From: a virus
Virus record (IMG/VR): IMGVR_UViG_3300037427_000190
Span: 1 to 36,815 of that record
Direction: 5' to 3' (one strand)
DNA length: 36,815 bases
Both the position numbers and the translations under genes were made by a program. This document shows, piece by piece, positions 7,874 to 13,782 of this stretch. The first letter of the stretch is position 1. Each line of letters begins with the position of its first letter. The notes beneath the pieces are model-generated. The model did no database searches and was not told the origin of the DNA. It was given only the letters and a program-made list of their open reading frames with translations.

Positions 7874-8129
7874 CTATCACCTTCACATAAAAGCCGCTTG
7901 GCGGCGAAACAATTTCCAGCACTTCTTCTGGGTTTGCCTCAGTCAAAGGGACTAGGCCGTAACTTTTTGTAACGGCTATCTGCTGGGCTTGCTCTACAGC
8001 TATCTTTTCAGCTAGCCGTAAAACGCCAGTTATTGCTTCCTGTTCAGCTTTCCCGCAAGCGAAGCTGGGTGTCAACGGTTTCAGAGGCAAGCAAGTCTCC
8101 AATAAATTTGTCTTTTTGCGCGTTGACAT
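7839..8129 (-). CDS. Hypothetical protein, start uncertain (up to 96 residues)
   Basis: The C-terminal half (VEQAQQIAVTKSYGLVPLTEANP, then SGFYVKVIDGSVVRKYPRR) looks like a genuine protein and overlaps the ParB gene start by 35 bp. The ATG at 8129 has no ribosome site and lies deep inside the better supported gene 8044-8250 (86-bp overlap in another frame). A TTG at 8090 preceded by TTGGAG would give about 83 residues and is a reasonable alternative start. No family is recognised. An unused frame is possible but less likely, because otherwise about 170 bp in a packed operon would be empty. Confidence 0.55.
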   Translation of the reverse strand: MSTRKKTNLLETCLPLKPLTPSFACGKAEQEAITGVLRLAEKIAVEQAQQIAVTKSYGLVPLTEANPEEVLEIVSPPSGFYVKVIDGSVVRKYPRR

Positions 8130-8250
8130 AGCGGAGCTTGCTTAACTCTACAGCCATTGAATAAACAACATCTGGCGGTACAGTTTTCCAGTGATAACGC
8201 TGTTCAATATAACCATTCAACAGAGAATCATCAACAGTTTTGACGCTCAT
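8044..8250 (-). CDS. Hypothetical protein, 68 residues
   Basis: The ATG at 8250 follows a strong AAAGGAG with ideal spacing. The product starts MSVKTVDDSLLNGYIEQRYH and is mostly helical and charged, with no recognised family. It opens the run leading into the ParB/IbrA/IbrB/cupin genes, and a 44-bp gap separates it from the upstream HTH gene, one of the few gaps in the operon. Its 3' end is shared with the next ORF in another frame. Confidence 0.7.
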   Translation of the reverse strand: MSVKTVDDSLLNGYIEQRYHWKTVPPDVVYSMAVELSKLRYVNAQKDKFIGDLLASETVDTQLRLRES

Positions 8251-8279
8251 TGCTCAGTCTCCTTTAGACTGTCAACGCA

Positions 8280-8288
8280 AATATACCA
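8280..8288 (-). promoter_or_regulatory. Possible extended -10 promoter for the ParB/IbrA cassette
   Basis: On the minus strand the gap between the HTH gene and the 68-residue gene contains TGGTATATT, an extended -10 (TGn plus TATATT), without a good -35. A start near 8275 would give a very short leader carrying the AAAGGAG site. The sequence is AT-rich and this is one of few gaps in the operon, but the evidence is weak. Confidence 0.28.
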
Positions 8289-8294
8289 TATAAG

Positions 8295-8510
8295 TCAAAA
8301 CTTGACCGTTCGGCGCTTTTTTAAAACATATTTGGACACTACTGCTCCACTGTTAGTTTCTACAGGTACGCTCTCTATAGAATGCCCTCGCCCCCGTAGC
8401 TCGTATACCCTAGCCGCAAGCCTCATGCATCCATAGAGCTCTAGAGCTTCCTTGGGCGTGATGCCTCCTTGCTTTTTAATGTGGTTAAGAATTTGTATAT
8501 TCTGGCTCAT
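8295..8510 (-). CDS. Small winged helix-turn-helix protein (HTH_39-like)
   Basis: The ATG at 8510 is chosen because AGGAGG lies four bases upstream; an in-frame extension to 8591 has no ribosome site and would overlap the next gene. The 71-residue product reads MSQNIQILNHIKKQGGITPKE... with ALELYGCMRLAARVYELRGRGH near 23-44, followed by a beta wing. I recall this pattern for the short phage winged-HTH family PF14090. It probably binds DNA as a regulator of neighbouring genes; the target is unknown. Confidence 0.78.
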   Translation of the reverse strand: MSQNIQILNHIKKQGGITPKEALELYGCMRLAARVYELRGRGHSIESVPVETNSGAVVSKYVLKKRRTVKF

Positions 8511-8518
8511 ACTGCCTC

Positions 8519-8851
8519 CTAAAAGTTGTTGTCGTAATACTTGCAAGGCTCGTCGCTCATTTGGAACCTGCAATACTTGCCTTTTTGCCATTGGCGGTTC
8601 CGCTTGCTCCAGCGAATGCGGCTTACGGGGTTGTCAGGGTTGCTAGTAATTATCCATTGCTGGCTGTGGTCGTTAAGGCACACTCCGGAAAAACCTCCTA
8701 CGACCCACTCTGGCTTCCAATTCGGGTCTTGGACACAATCCATTGCTCTAATTTCAACGGTCTGCTCGCTAATCACCCTAACCACCTCAAAAGGCTCGCG
8801 GTCAGTCCATCCGCAATATGTGGCGAACTCTTTAATCTCTTGTGCGCTCAT
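8519..8851 (-). CDS. Conserved phage hypothetical protein, 110 residues
   Basis: The start at 8851 (MSAQEIKEFATYCGWTD) has GGGAGG upstream and overlaps the previous stop as ATGA; a longer frame to 8881 is less likely. The product is rich in W, N and P, with PEWVVGGFSGVCLNDHSQQW in the middle and an ending SDEPCKYYDNNF. The G-G-F-x-G-x-C pattern with a terminal K-x-Y-D-x-N-F is familiar from uncharacterised phage early proteins. Three cysteines are present but not in a clear zinc pattern. No function is assigned. Confidence 0.78.
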   Translation of the reverse strand: MSAQEIKEFATYCGWTDREPFEVVRVISEQTVEIRAMDCVQDPNWKPEWVVGGFSGVCLNDHSQQWIITSNPDNPVSRIRWSKRNRQWQKGKYCRFQMSDEPCKYYDNNF

Positions 8852-9186
8852 GCGACCTCCCTTTTTTGCTCTTTTAACCAAGCGTCAATAGGTCCGTCAT
8901 ATACGGTCATCCAATCTTCGCTGTCCCAAGGGCGTCTGCACATCACCCATATTAACGGGGCTTGTGTCCCGCGGATGTGGTGTATTGAGTAGTGCCACTC
9001 TGTATCGCCGTGACAGTCGCGCTCTGCGGTTATCTCGCTGTCAGGGTGCTTGCGGATAAATGCCTCTGCGGTCAAGGCATCTGTGAGGTGGTCAGCCGCG
9101 CCTTCTGGATAACCGTCGTGGTGCTTGTAGACGGTCACTTGCGGCCCGTGGGGTCTAGTAAAACTGTAGGTTGCTCTTGTTGCCAT
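8848..9186 (-). CDS. Hypothetical protein, 112 residues
   Basis: A GGGAGG eight bases before the ATG supports the start. The protein is rich in H, W and D (KHHDGYPEGAADHLTDAL near residues 21-38; HGDTEWHYSIHHIRG near 58-72) and looks like a compact alpha/beta domain. Similar proteins with H-D-G-Y-P-x-G-A occur in phage early regions without known function. It is the second gene after the 9.49-kb promoter and couples to the next gene by 4 bp. Confidence 0.76.
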   Translation of the reverse strand: MATRATYSFTRPHGPQVTVYKHHDGYPEGAADHLTDALTAEAFIRKHPDSEITAERDCHGDTEWHYSIHHIRGTQAPLIWVMCRRPWDSEDWMTVYDGPIDAWLKEQKREVA

Positions 9187-9213
9187 GCTTTTTTCCTCCC
9201 AAAAAAAGTTTGC

Positions 9214-9420
9214 TTACGCGACCTCGTCGTAACATTTAATTGCGGCTTCAGCGATATGCTCAAGCTCTTCACTGGCAAAAGTTTCACGGCCAAATACCAA
9301 GCGGATTGACTGCATGAGCTCACCCACCAGTGCCTCGTTGTTGAGATTGCTGAACCAACGTTCGGTCTCCAGCGCGTAGATGGCGAAATTATTTGCTTGC
9401 TGTTTAGTAGTTAGAATCAT
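9214..9420 (-). CDS. Hypothetical protein, 68 residues
   Basis: The first gene after the promoter at 9463-9490. GGAGG lies five bases before the ATG (9420). The product is acidic and helical (MILTTKQQANNFAIYALETE..., ending ELEHIAEAAIKCYDEVA), probably one helical bundle. No family is recognised. As the leading gene of an operon with a LexA-like box it could be an early host-takeover protein, which is only a guess from position. Confidence 0.75.
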   Translation of the reverse strand: MILTTKQQANNFAIYALETERWFSNLNNEALVGELMQSIRLVFGRETFASEELEHIAEAAIKCYDEVA

Positions 9421-9462
9421 TATTGCCTCCTATATGGTCAGCACCATGCCTTCCATATATCC

Positions 9463-9490
9463 ACGATACAATACTCACGGAAGGTGTCAA
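9463..9490 (-). promoter_or_regulatory. Leftward promoter P9.5 (TTGACA-N16-TATCGT)
   Basis: On the minus strand a perfect -35 TTGACA (9490-9485) is followed after 16 bp by TATCGT (9468-9463). It lies in a gene-free gap ahead of the gene starting at 9420 and matches the promoter at 10761-10788 in -35 context (GTGTTGACACC), spacing and upstream box. The duplication makes a real promoter likely. Confidence 0.7.
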
Positions 9491-9500
9491 CACTTTTGCA

Positions 9501-9520
9501 TACTGTTAATTCATACAGTG
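9501..9520. promoter_or_regulatory. LexA-like box upstream of P9.5
   Basis: TACTGTTAATTCATACAGTG contains CTGT-N8-ACAG, the gammaproteobacterial LexA core, and nearly the full 20-bp SOS consensus. Its CTGT-N8-ACAG core is separated from the -35 of P9.5 by 12 bp and the box overlaps the last codons and stop of the zinc microprotein gene at 9511-9657. An upstream position is unusual for LexA repression, so binding of a phage regulator with similar specificity is also possible. Confidence 0.68.
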
Positions 9521-9657
9521 TTTTTCTTGGCGCTGTCTGACGCTCTCCACGTTATGCAGACTCTGCCGCATTCCGGACATCTTTCGTACTCTGTGACCAC
9601 CTTGCCGTCTTTAACCTCTTTTCTGCTTTGAGTTGCGGCTCCGCATGAACACTGCAT
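9511..9657 (-). CDS. Zinc-ribbon microprotein, 48 residues
   Basis: The ATG at 9657 follows AGGAG. The product starts MQCSCGAATQSRKEV and carries C3, C5, C27, C30 and C34 in C-x-C ... C-P-E-C-G-x-x-C form, a likely zinc ribbon. The stop lies inside the LexA-like box of the next promoter. Between the ribbon halves is a short charged linker. Small zinc-ribbon proteins of phages bind nucleic acid or RNA polymerase; no target can be given. It closes the operon started at 10.79 kb. Confidence 0.72.
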   Translation of the reverse strand: MQCSCGAATQSRKEVKDGKVVTEYERCPECGRVCITWRASDSAKKNTV

Positions 9658-9665
9658 AACCTCTC

Positions 9666-9842
9666 CTAATTTCTGTGCTTGCTTGCGATTTCTTCACGCT
9701 CTTGGTCAACGACCTTGTCAAAACACCATTTGTGATAGTGCATTGCGTCCCAGCCAGTGCGCCACGGAATGTCATCAGGCAGGTCATCAGGGCAGGTCTT
9801 TGCCTCATGGAATATGCCCTCGTCGCAGTAATCACACCTCAT
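9666..9842 (-). CDS. Small Cys/His-rich protein, 58 residues
   Basis: Starts at 9842 (MRCDYCDEGIFHEAKTC) and ends TAG at 9668-9666, nine bases before the next start. Cysteines 3, 6, 17 and 40 with histidines 12, 35 and 37 form a probable metal site; the rest is rich in D, W and K. The start overlaps the end of the upstream gene by 11 bp and lacks a strong ribosome site, so translation is probably coupled. The frame fills the whole gap between its neighbours, and the C-x-x-C and W-rich composition is protein-like. Function unknown. Confidence 0.7.
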   Translation of the reverse strand: MRCDYCDEGIFHEAKTCPDDLPDDIPWRTGWDAMHYHKWCFDKVVDQEREEIASKHRN

Positions 9843-10065
9843 ATTGTGGGTTCCATGATGTTGACTCTAAATACTTAACAAGTCTTTGAACGCATCTGGT
9901 TTGCGTACCAGCCTCAACCACTATTTGACCCAGCGCTCGCTTGTCTATACAGACCCACATATTGACGCCGTCAGGCTCCTTGCGGAGTTCTCGCATTATT
10001 ATGTAGGGATGGTCTAGCGGCTCATGGTAAAAGCCATAAGGGGCTTCGTAAGTTACGAATCGCAT
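9832..10065 (-). CDS. Hypothetical protein, 77 residues
   Basis: The start at 10065 (MRFVTYEAPYGFYHEPLDHP) has GAGGAGG four bases upstream; an in-frame extension to 10152 would lie inside the neighbouring gene and is rejected. The protein is mixed alpha/beta with a terminal LVKYLESTSWNPQYEV. Its start overlaps the stop of the gene at 10053-10298. No family is recognised. Confidence 0.7.
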   Translation of the reverse strand: MRFVTYEAPYGFYHEPLDHPYIIMRELRKEPDGVNMWVCIDKRALGQIVVEAGTQTRCVQRLVKYLESTSWNPQYEV

Positions 10066-10298
10066 AACTCCTCCTCTGCTATAGCGTGTTCGCAACAGGT
10101 TTGGCATTGGAACCAGCCTGTTCGCCAGCCTATAACCACCTCTCGCCACCATGTGTCGCAGTCAGGCCAAACCTTTTGGACTAGCTCGCCACTTTGGTAA
10201 CGCTCTAACTCTGGCTCATGCACCAGCACATATTGGGTGTCCTCGCAGTCGTAGCAAGTCGCCGCTAGTTTGTAGAGCCCATACTCTTGGTCAAGCAT
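10053..10298 (-). CDS. Zinc-ribbon-like protein, 81 residues
   Basis: The product has C15-x-x-C18 (CYDC) near the N terminus and C65, C68, C69 (CQTCC) near the C terminus, separated by a W-rich middle, consistent with a four-cysteine zinc ribbon with a long insert. GGGGG lies six bases before the ATG, which overlaps the previous stop by 8 bp. It belongs to a run of small proteins transcribed from the promoter at 10761-10788. Nucleic-acid or protein binding is plausible; function unknown. Confidence 0.72.
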   Translation of the reverse strand: MLDQEYGLYKLAATCYDCEDTQYVLVHEPELERYQSGELVQKVWPDCDTWWREVVIGWRTGWFQCQTCCEHAIAEEELCDS

Positions 10299-10554
10299 CG
10301 TAAACCCCCACGACTCCAGCGTTTATCCACTCAAAAAAGAGGCCGTGTTTCTGCAAAATTGCAGGAATAATCGTGCGATCACCGAAGTAGTCTTCGTAAT
10401 AATCAAGAAGCCTGTCAGGTCTATCGCCGATGCGTCCGTCACCCCAACACTCTGCGCCAATTGCAAAGTGTCCTCCCCACTCTAGATCAGGGCTTAACAC
10501 ATGGACGCCTTTGTTCTTGAGTTCCGTAAAAGCCTTTCTTGCGTGTCGCTTCAT
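10291..10554 (-). CDS. Hypothetical protein, 87 residues
   Basis: The product starts MKRHARKAFTELKNKGVHVL and contains GHFAIGAECWGDGRIGDRPD and DYYEDYFGDRTIIPAILQKH, a glycine- and aromatic-rich small domain. GGAGG is upstream, and the start overlaps the previous stop as ATGA. No family is recognised. Second gene of the operon driven from about 10.79 kb. Confidence 0.73.
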   Translation of the reverse strand: MKRHARKAFTELKNKGVHVLSPDLEWGGHFAIGAECWGDGRIGDRPDRLLDYYEDYFGDRTIIPAILQKHGLFFEWINAGVVGVYDA

Positions 10555-10724
10555 GAATTAACGCCTCCTTTCAGACTAGGTCCATTACGAACGGCAACAA
10601 TGTTTGCCGCGCCATGATGCAAAGCGTTATTAAAAAGATCCCAATCGGAAAGGCTTTTAACTTCTTTGGTGTTTTTGTACACCTTGCCATCACTGCTAGT
10701 GACTGCGTACGTTATGGTCCACAT
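10551..10724 (-). CDS. Hypothetical protein, 57 residues
   Basis: The start at 10724 (MWTITYAVTSSDGKVYKNTK) is set by AGGAGG seven bases upstream; an extension to 10778 would run back into the promoter. The first part is a likely three-strand sheet, the rest helical (DWDLFNNALHHGA). First gene after the promoter at 10761-10788. No family recognised. Confidence 0.72.
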   Translation of the reverse strand: MWTITYAVTSSDGKVYKNTKEVKSLSDWDLFNNALHHGAANIVAVRNGPSLKGGVNS

Positions 10725-10760
10725 AGGGCGTCCTCCTATAAACGCAATTCCTATGTGCCT

Positions 10761-10788
10761 AGAGTAGCCCATTCGCAACGGGTGTCAA
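10761..10788 (-). promoter_or_regulatory. Leftward promoter P10.8 (TTGACA-N16-TACTCT)
   Basis: On the minus strand TTGACA (10788-10783) is followed after 16 bp by TACTCT (10766-10761). It lies in a gene-free gap between ninG and the 57-residue gene. The -35 context GTGTTGACACC, the spacing and the upstream box are repeated at 9463-9520. The -10 is poor, so activation may be required. Confidence 0.68.
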
Positions 10789-10798
10789 CACTTTTAGT

Positions 10799-10818
10799 TA
10801 CTGTTTATTTGTACAGTG
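10799..10818. promoter_or_regulatory. LexA-like box upstream of P10.8
   Basis: TACTGTTTATTTGTACAGTG contains CTGT-N8-ACAG and matches the box at 9501-9520 at 17 of 20 positions. It lies 10 bp (edge to edge) upstream of the -35 of P10.8, just after the ninG stop codon (10828). LexA or a phage protein of like specificity could bind; the position near -60 would suit activation or cooperative looping better than simple occlusion. Confidence 0.68.
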
Positions 10819-10827
10819 CTTACGGGT

Positions 10828-11259
10828 TTAAATTAGGCGCTGTTCTTGTACCTTAATGGCTGTTTGTAGACTTTCAATATAGGATGATAGCTCGGCGCGG
10901 TTCCACTTTACGACGCTGTGCTTGGTGTCCGTGAGCCACTCCACAAACTCCTCGCCATACATATCAACCATGTATCGGCGATAATCATCGTGACAGCCAG
11001 TAAAAAAGCGATTGCAACGCTTGCATTGAGGGTGCACGTTTTCTTCTCGCAAAACGTGATAGCTGTATGTCCTAGATATGAAGTGACCGCCGTCCATTGT
11101 TTTCCAGTGATCTATGCGCCCACAAGTGACGCACTGGCATGAGCCATCAATCTTTGACGCTTTCATCCTTACTAGCTTTTGCAGAAGCGTTGCCGCTTTT
11201 TGCTTTAGCTTTGGGACTGTTGGCGGCTTGCGTTTTTGCTTCGGCTTGCTCAAAGTCAT
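10828..11259 (-). CDS. ninG: NinG/Rap-like recombination protein
   Basis: The 143-residue protein shows the NinG core: KIDGSCQCVTCG near residues 36-47, a GGHFISRTYSYHVL segment near 57-70, ENVHPQCKRCNRFFTG near 73-88 and a long C-terminal helix. NinG (Rap) of lambda is a structure-specific endonuclease that resolves branched recombination intermediates. The cysteine pairs CVTC and CKRC probably bind zinc. The N-terminal KPKQKRKPP tract is shared, in another frame, with the C terminus of the zinc protein upstream (113-bp overlap). A shorter start at 11166 would reduce the overlap but cut the conserved helix. It fits beside NinB, ERF and SSB. Confidence 0.86.
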   Translation of the reverse strand: MTLSKPKQKRKPPTVPKLKQKAATLLQKLVRMKASKIDGSCQCVTCGRIDHWKTMDGGHFISRTYSYHVLREENVHPQCKRCNRFFTGCHDDYRRYMVDMYGEEFVEWLTDTKHSVVKWNRAELSSYIESLQTAIKVQEQRLI

Positions 11260-11416
11260 GCTTTCTAAAGAACCTCTCGCGGCCTACCGCTCTGTCGAAT
11301 GTTTCGCATACCGTACACCACCATCCGTTGAGCTTAAACTTAAATTTTTCTGGAAACTCTGGAACCATATCAATGTTGCACATCGGGCATTTCTTCTGGG
11401 GTAAATTCAATTTCAT
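11147..11416 (-). CDS. Small zinc-finger protein, about 89 residues
   Basis: The reading starts MKLNLPQKKCPMCNIDMVPE, with C10-x-x-C13 and C34-x-x-C37 (CTVC) forming a zinc ribbon, followed by a basic helix and an A/K/S-rich tail. The ATG at 11416 is almost in contact with GAGGAG, an unusually short spacing; TTG at 11425 is an alternative. The C-terminal third is read from the same bases as the NinG N terminus. Its low-complexity tail suggests that the overlap constrains this gene more than NinG. Probably a nucleic-acid-binding accessory protein. Confidence 0.66.
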   Translation of the reverse strand: MKLNLPQKKCPMCNIDMVPEFPEKFKFKLNGWWCTVCETFDRAVGRERFFRKHDFEQAEAKTQAANSPKAKAKSGNASAKASKDESVKD

Positions 11417-11615
11417 GCTCCTCAAAAAATAGCGCGGTCTGCCATGCGCTTATAAAATCATCAATCGTCATGTTGATAGTCACGCCGTCCGGAAAGGTAT
11501 CAGTATAGACATCAGTGTGCGATAAATTAGCGGTGTTTGTGTGAGCGCCGCCTATCGTCGCAGGCAAGAAAACAACCTGACCTTTTGTTGGTAGCTTGGC
11601 AGATATTAGTATCAT
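11370..11615 (-). CDS. Hypothetical protein, 81 residues
   Basis: The start overlaps the metallophosphoesterase stop as ATGA. The product has a beta-rich N-terminal half (ILISAKLPTKGQVVFLPATI), a T/D-rich middle and an acidic C terminus (FFEEHEIEFTPEEMPDVQH). Its 3' end overlaps the zinc protein gene by 47 bp. No family is recognised. Confidence 0.68.
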   Translation of the reverse strand: MILISAKLPTKGQVVFLPATIGGAHTNTANLSHTDVYTDTFPDGVTINMTIDDFISAWQTALFFEEHEIEFTPEEMPDVQH

Positions 11616-12772
11616 GAGCGCGGCCTTACAGTAATGCGGGATACCTCGCCCTCTATTTTATCGTAAGTGATGCACTTCGCGCCCCTAGCTGAAACCCAGC
11701 CGCCGCGAGCCGCGTATGCGTCCCTGCCTGATAAAGTAGGGTGCATTTCTGCAATAGCCCCGCCATCCTCTATGACCCGCTCATGGTGGTAGTGTCCCGT
11801 ATGCAAATACGTGAACTCCGCTTTTCCCCACATAGAACGGAATCTTGGCTCGCTTGCGAACAGCTTATGCAGGCTGGCTAATTTCATCTTATGCCCGTGA
11901 TGGAACCCTAGCATCGTTTTGCCATGCAAATGGGCGTAGTACGGAAAATCATTGTCAATTACCTGCAAGCGCGGCTCATTAGCAAACAGGTGTTTAATGT
12001 GCTTGCGGAGCCAAATGCTTCCAGAAATGTCGTGGTTGCCTTCCGCAGATATGACTAACACTTTGTCGAATTTTTTTAACATCAACGCTACGGCCTCTGT
12101 CATAACAGACATAGACATCTCTACTAATTTACCATAGCGAGTGTCAGCATCTAAGATGTGGCCGCTTTGGGGGGTAACGCTGAGAATGCCGTCCCAATGC
12201 AAAAAGTCCCCAAGCTGACAAAGCATTCCTGTCCCTGATTTAGGTGCCGCCTTAATCATGTCGTTTATGGCGTTAAGAAAAACAGCCTCTGCTATTTTTA
12301 CATCCCAATCGTCACCCGTTTCTGCCTCGTAAGCATACATTCCCAAATGAAAGTCAGTGATAGTTAAAAGGGTGAGCAATTGATTGTCGGGGGTTTTAGG
12401 TGCAGGCAACGGTTTAAAACGAGGCGCGGTTGCTAACGCTGACTCTAATCGTTCAACTAAAATTTCAAATTGTCGCTGTTCGTCTGTTTGTGACTTTACC
12501 CATTGACGTACTGGCTTGCCGTCCTCATCGTAAAACGTCGATACACCTTTAATTTTGTGTCCGTCTGGAACAGGCCGCAACCAATCGTTTTCGGGGCTAT
12601 AACCGCGAGCGCGAGCTTTGCTTTTTACGGTCCTAACATGATCTCTTACACCTGACCGTGACAAACCCATTTTAACGCCAGTTTTTTCTTGCGACATCCC
12701 GTCTACGTAGAGCAAGGTAATAACCGTTTTTTGTTTTTCAGTGGTGCAAAACTGCAAAAGCGGATGAGTCAT
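11612..12772 (-). CDS. Calcineurin-like metallophosphoesterase with N-terminal HTH
   Basis: The 386-residue product combines an N-terminal sigma-region-4-like HTH (EKQKTVITLLYVDGMSQEKT with GLSRSGVRDHVRTVK, residues 12-50) with a metallophosphoesterase domain. The metal-binding blocks are complete: D140-x-H142 (TDFHLG), GD189FLHWD, GN246HD, H291/H294 (GFHHGHK) and GH327-x-H329. Related phage proteins are called exonuclease- or SbcD/Mre11-like. The HTH suggests that the enzyme is brought to DNA. It sits between NinB and the zinc/NinG genes, which supports a role in DNA processing during replication or recombination. AGGGG precedes the ATG. Confidence 0.88.
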   Translation of the reverse strand: MTHPLLQFCTTEKQKTVITLLYVDGMSQEKTGVKMGLSRSGVRDHVRTVKSKARARGYSPENDWLRPVPDGHKIKGVSTFYDEDGKPVRQWVKSQTDEQRQFEILVERLESALATAPRFKPLPAPKTPDNQLLTLLTITDFHLGMYAYEAETGDDWDVKIAEAVFLNAINDMIKAAPKSGTGMLCQLGDFLHWDGILSVTPQSGHILDADTRYGKLVEMSMSVMTEAVALMLKKFDKVLVISAEGNHDISGSIWLRKHIKHLFANEPRLQVIDNDFPYYAHLHGKTMLGFHHGHKMKLASLHKLFASEPRFRSMWGKAEFTYLHTGHYHHERVIEDGGAIAEMHPTLSGRDAYAARGGWVSARGAKCITYDKIEGEVSRITVRPRS

Positions 12773-12773
12773 G

Positions 12774-13199
12774 TTAGCCCCTAGTAGGAAACGACACGCT
12801 TACTCCTGTAGTTTCAGCTAAATGTCGAGCAATAGTTTCTTGTATTTTATCAATATCTTGCTTTTTTAGCTTTGTGCTGGATGTTTGCTCTGTGATTGCT
12901 TCCATTATTGGGTTCCACAAAAACCTTTTAGCCATTTTTGCGTCTTTGTCCCACGGAATGTCAACGTGCGGCTTTAGCGTTTTTCTCATATCGTAGCCTG
13001 CATCATTGAGCGCTTGTGATATTTGACGAAGCCACAGCCACATTGCGTTGTTTTGTTTTCGGGTTCGCTGATCACCGACATGCCACTTAAAACTGACTTG
13101 CCCGTGTTCTGCAAATAACGACTCTACGTGAGCTATAAAAAACTTTAATTGTTTTTCGTCTGTTACGTTCCAATGATCTCCATCGTACTCAACCCTCAT
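12774..13199 (-). CDS. ninB: NinB recombination protein
   Basis: The 141-residue product contains the NinB hallmark RTRKQNNAMWLWLRQISQAL (residues about 45-64) and, in pieces, the following conserved NDAGYDMRKTL, VDIPW and F-L-W-x-P-I-M-E-A sequence, ending with the conserved GV-x-V-x-FP. NinB (Orf of lambda) binds ssDNA/SSB and helps load recombinases, replacing RecFOR. It overlaps the replication-domain gene by 11 bp. Its pairing with ERF, an SSB-like protein and NinG forms a complete lambda-style annealing and resolution set. Confidence 0.93.
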   Translation of the reverse strand: MRVEYDGDHWNVTDEKQLKFFIAHVESLFAEHGQVSFKWHVGDQRTRKQNNAMWLWLRQISQALNDAGYDMRKTLKPHVDIPWDKDAKMAKRFLWNPIMEAITEQTSSTKLKKQDIDKIQETIARHLAETTGVSVSFPTRG

Positions 13200-13545
13200 A
13201 TACCCTCCCGTATTTTTTCATAAAGTATTCCCGCATGACCGGCTTTTGGTCAGCAGGTAGCCAAGATATGTCAACAAGCTCATCGCTTACCGCAGTGTCT
13301 CTAGTCTTGCCTTGTTGTTTGCTTTTTGCCATAGGGGAGCCGCCCCTGTCCTGCGCCCTAGACAGCCACGCATTGACAAACCGCTTTACACCCTTGCTGG
13401 TTTTACGCTTCTTGGGGTTTGCATCTAGCCAACCAGCCATTGCGTTTAATTCTTGCGCTACATCTACCGCTGGATATAAACCTGTCCACTTGTCTATATC
13501 TTTTTGCTCTGGCCTATATTCACTGCCATCATTTAAAGTCATCAT
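13189..13545 (-). CDS. Replication-protein domain (phage O/DnaT-associated C-terminal type), 118 residues
   Basis: The start at 13545 (MMTLNDGSEYRPEQKDIDKW) has GGGAGG upstream. Residues 22-73 carry the pattern W..YPAVDV.QEL..M.GWLDANPKKRKTSKGVKRFVN.WLSRAQDRGG, which usually forms the C-terminal part of phage replication initiators or DnaC/HNH proteins. Here it is a stand-alone 118-residue protein without the N-terminal winged helix. It ends with a conserved short helix (QKPVMREYFMKKYG). It may recruit host replication proteins. No helicase, primase or polymerase was found in the genome, so host machinery must be borrowed. The structured gene-free stretch directly upstream is the most likely origin site. 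Confidence 0.7.
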   Translation of the reverse strand: MMTLNDGSEYRPEQKDIDKWTGLYPAVDVAQELNAMAGWLDANPKKRKTSKGVKRFVNAWLSRAQDRGGSPMAKSKQQGKTRDTAVSDELVDISWLPADQKPVMREYFMKKYGRVYEG

Positions 13546-13743
13546 AATAAATAGCCTCCCATACGACCTCACAGGTCGCCCCGTTAAGTAAACATTAATA
13601 ATGCCGAGCTGTCTATGCTGTATAGAATCTGGTCATCTTGTCCCCGTAACTGCTCTCGCTACGGAGGGGACTTGCACTCACAAGTATCGTCGTCTCCAAG
13701 GTTCTCCGGTTCCTTGGCCTCGCCCCCAGCATATATTGTCGGC
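13546..13743. other. Gene-free, hairpin-rich stretch (possible leader or origin)
   Basis: This stretch belongs to a 327-bp gene-free interval. It contains a 9-bp stem with a three-base bulge (13640-13648 with 13660-13671, GTCCCCGTA/TACggaGGGGAC) and CCAAGG-N10-CCTTGG at 13696-13717. Short AT-rich stretches (around 13590 and 13731) lie beside these. No protein frame of credible codon use and no tRNA fold was found. It could be a structured leader of the replication gene, an origin, or a second RNA. Confidence 0.5.
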
Positions 13744-13782
13744 TTGTCAATTAGGTAGGTATTGATATAATCATCAAGCCGA
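13739..13782. repeat. Inverted repeat embracing the rightward sRNA promoter
   Basis: TCGGCTTG (13739-13746) and CAAGCCGA (13775-13782) are perfect 8-bp arms 28 bp apart. The left arm overlaps the -35 and the right arm covers the expected start site of the promoter at 13744-13771, an operator-like layout. Confidence 0.6.
13744..13771 (+). promoter_or_regulatory. Rightward promoter with extended -10 (TTGTCA-N16-TGATATAAT)
   Basis: TTGTCA at 13744-13749, a 16-bp spacer and a consensus TATAAT at 13766-13771 preceded by TGA (extended -10). This is the best-matching sigma70-type promoter seen in the genome, and it points against all surrounding protein genes. Confidence 0.72.

Noticed and set aside
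8270-8275. TTGACA just before the gene at 8044-8250 as a promoter
   Set aside because: A -10 at 16-17 bp would fall inside the gene start and reads GCAATG, so the gene's ribosome site would not be transcribed.
9611-9835. Minus-strand ORF of 74 residues (R/S/T-rich)
   Set aside because: The other frame gives the Cys/His-rich 58-residue protein with coupled ends, which fits the operon better.
13573-13743. Possible tRNA, because of a T-arm-like GTGCAAGTCCC on the minus strand
   Set aside because: No cloverleaf with a 7-bp acceptor stem and an anticodon arm could be drawn.
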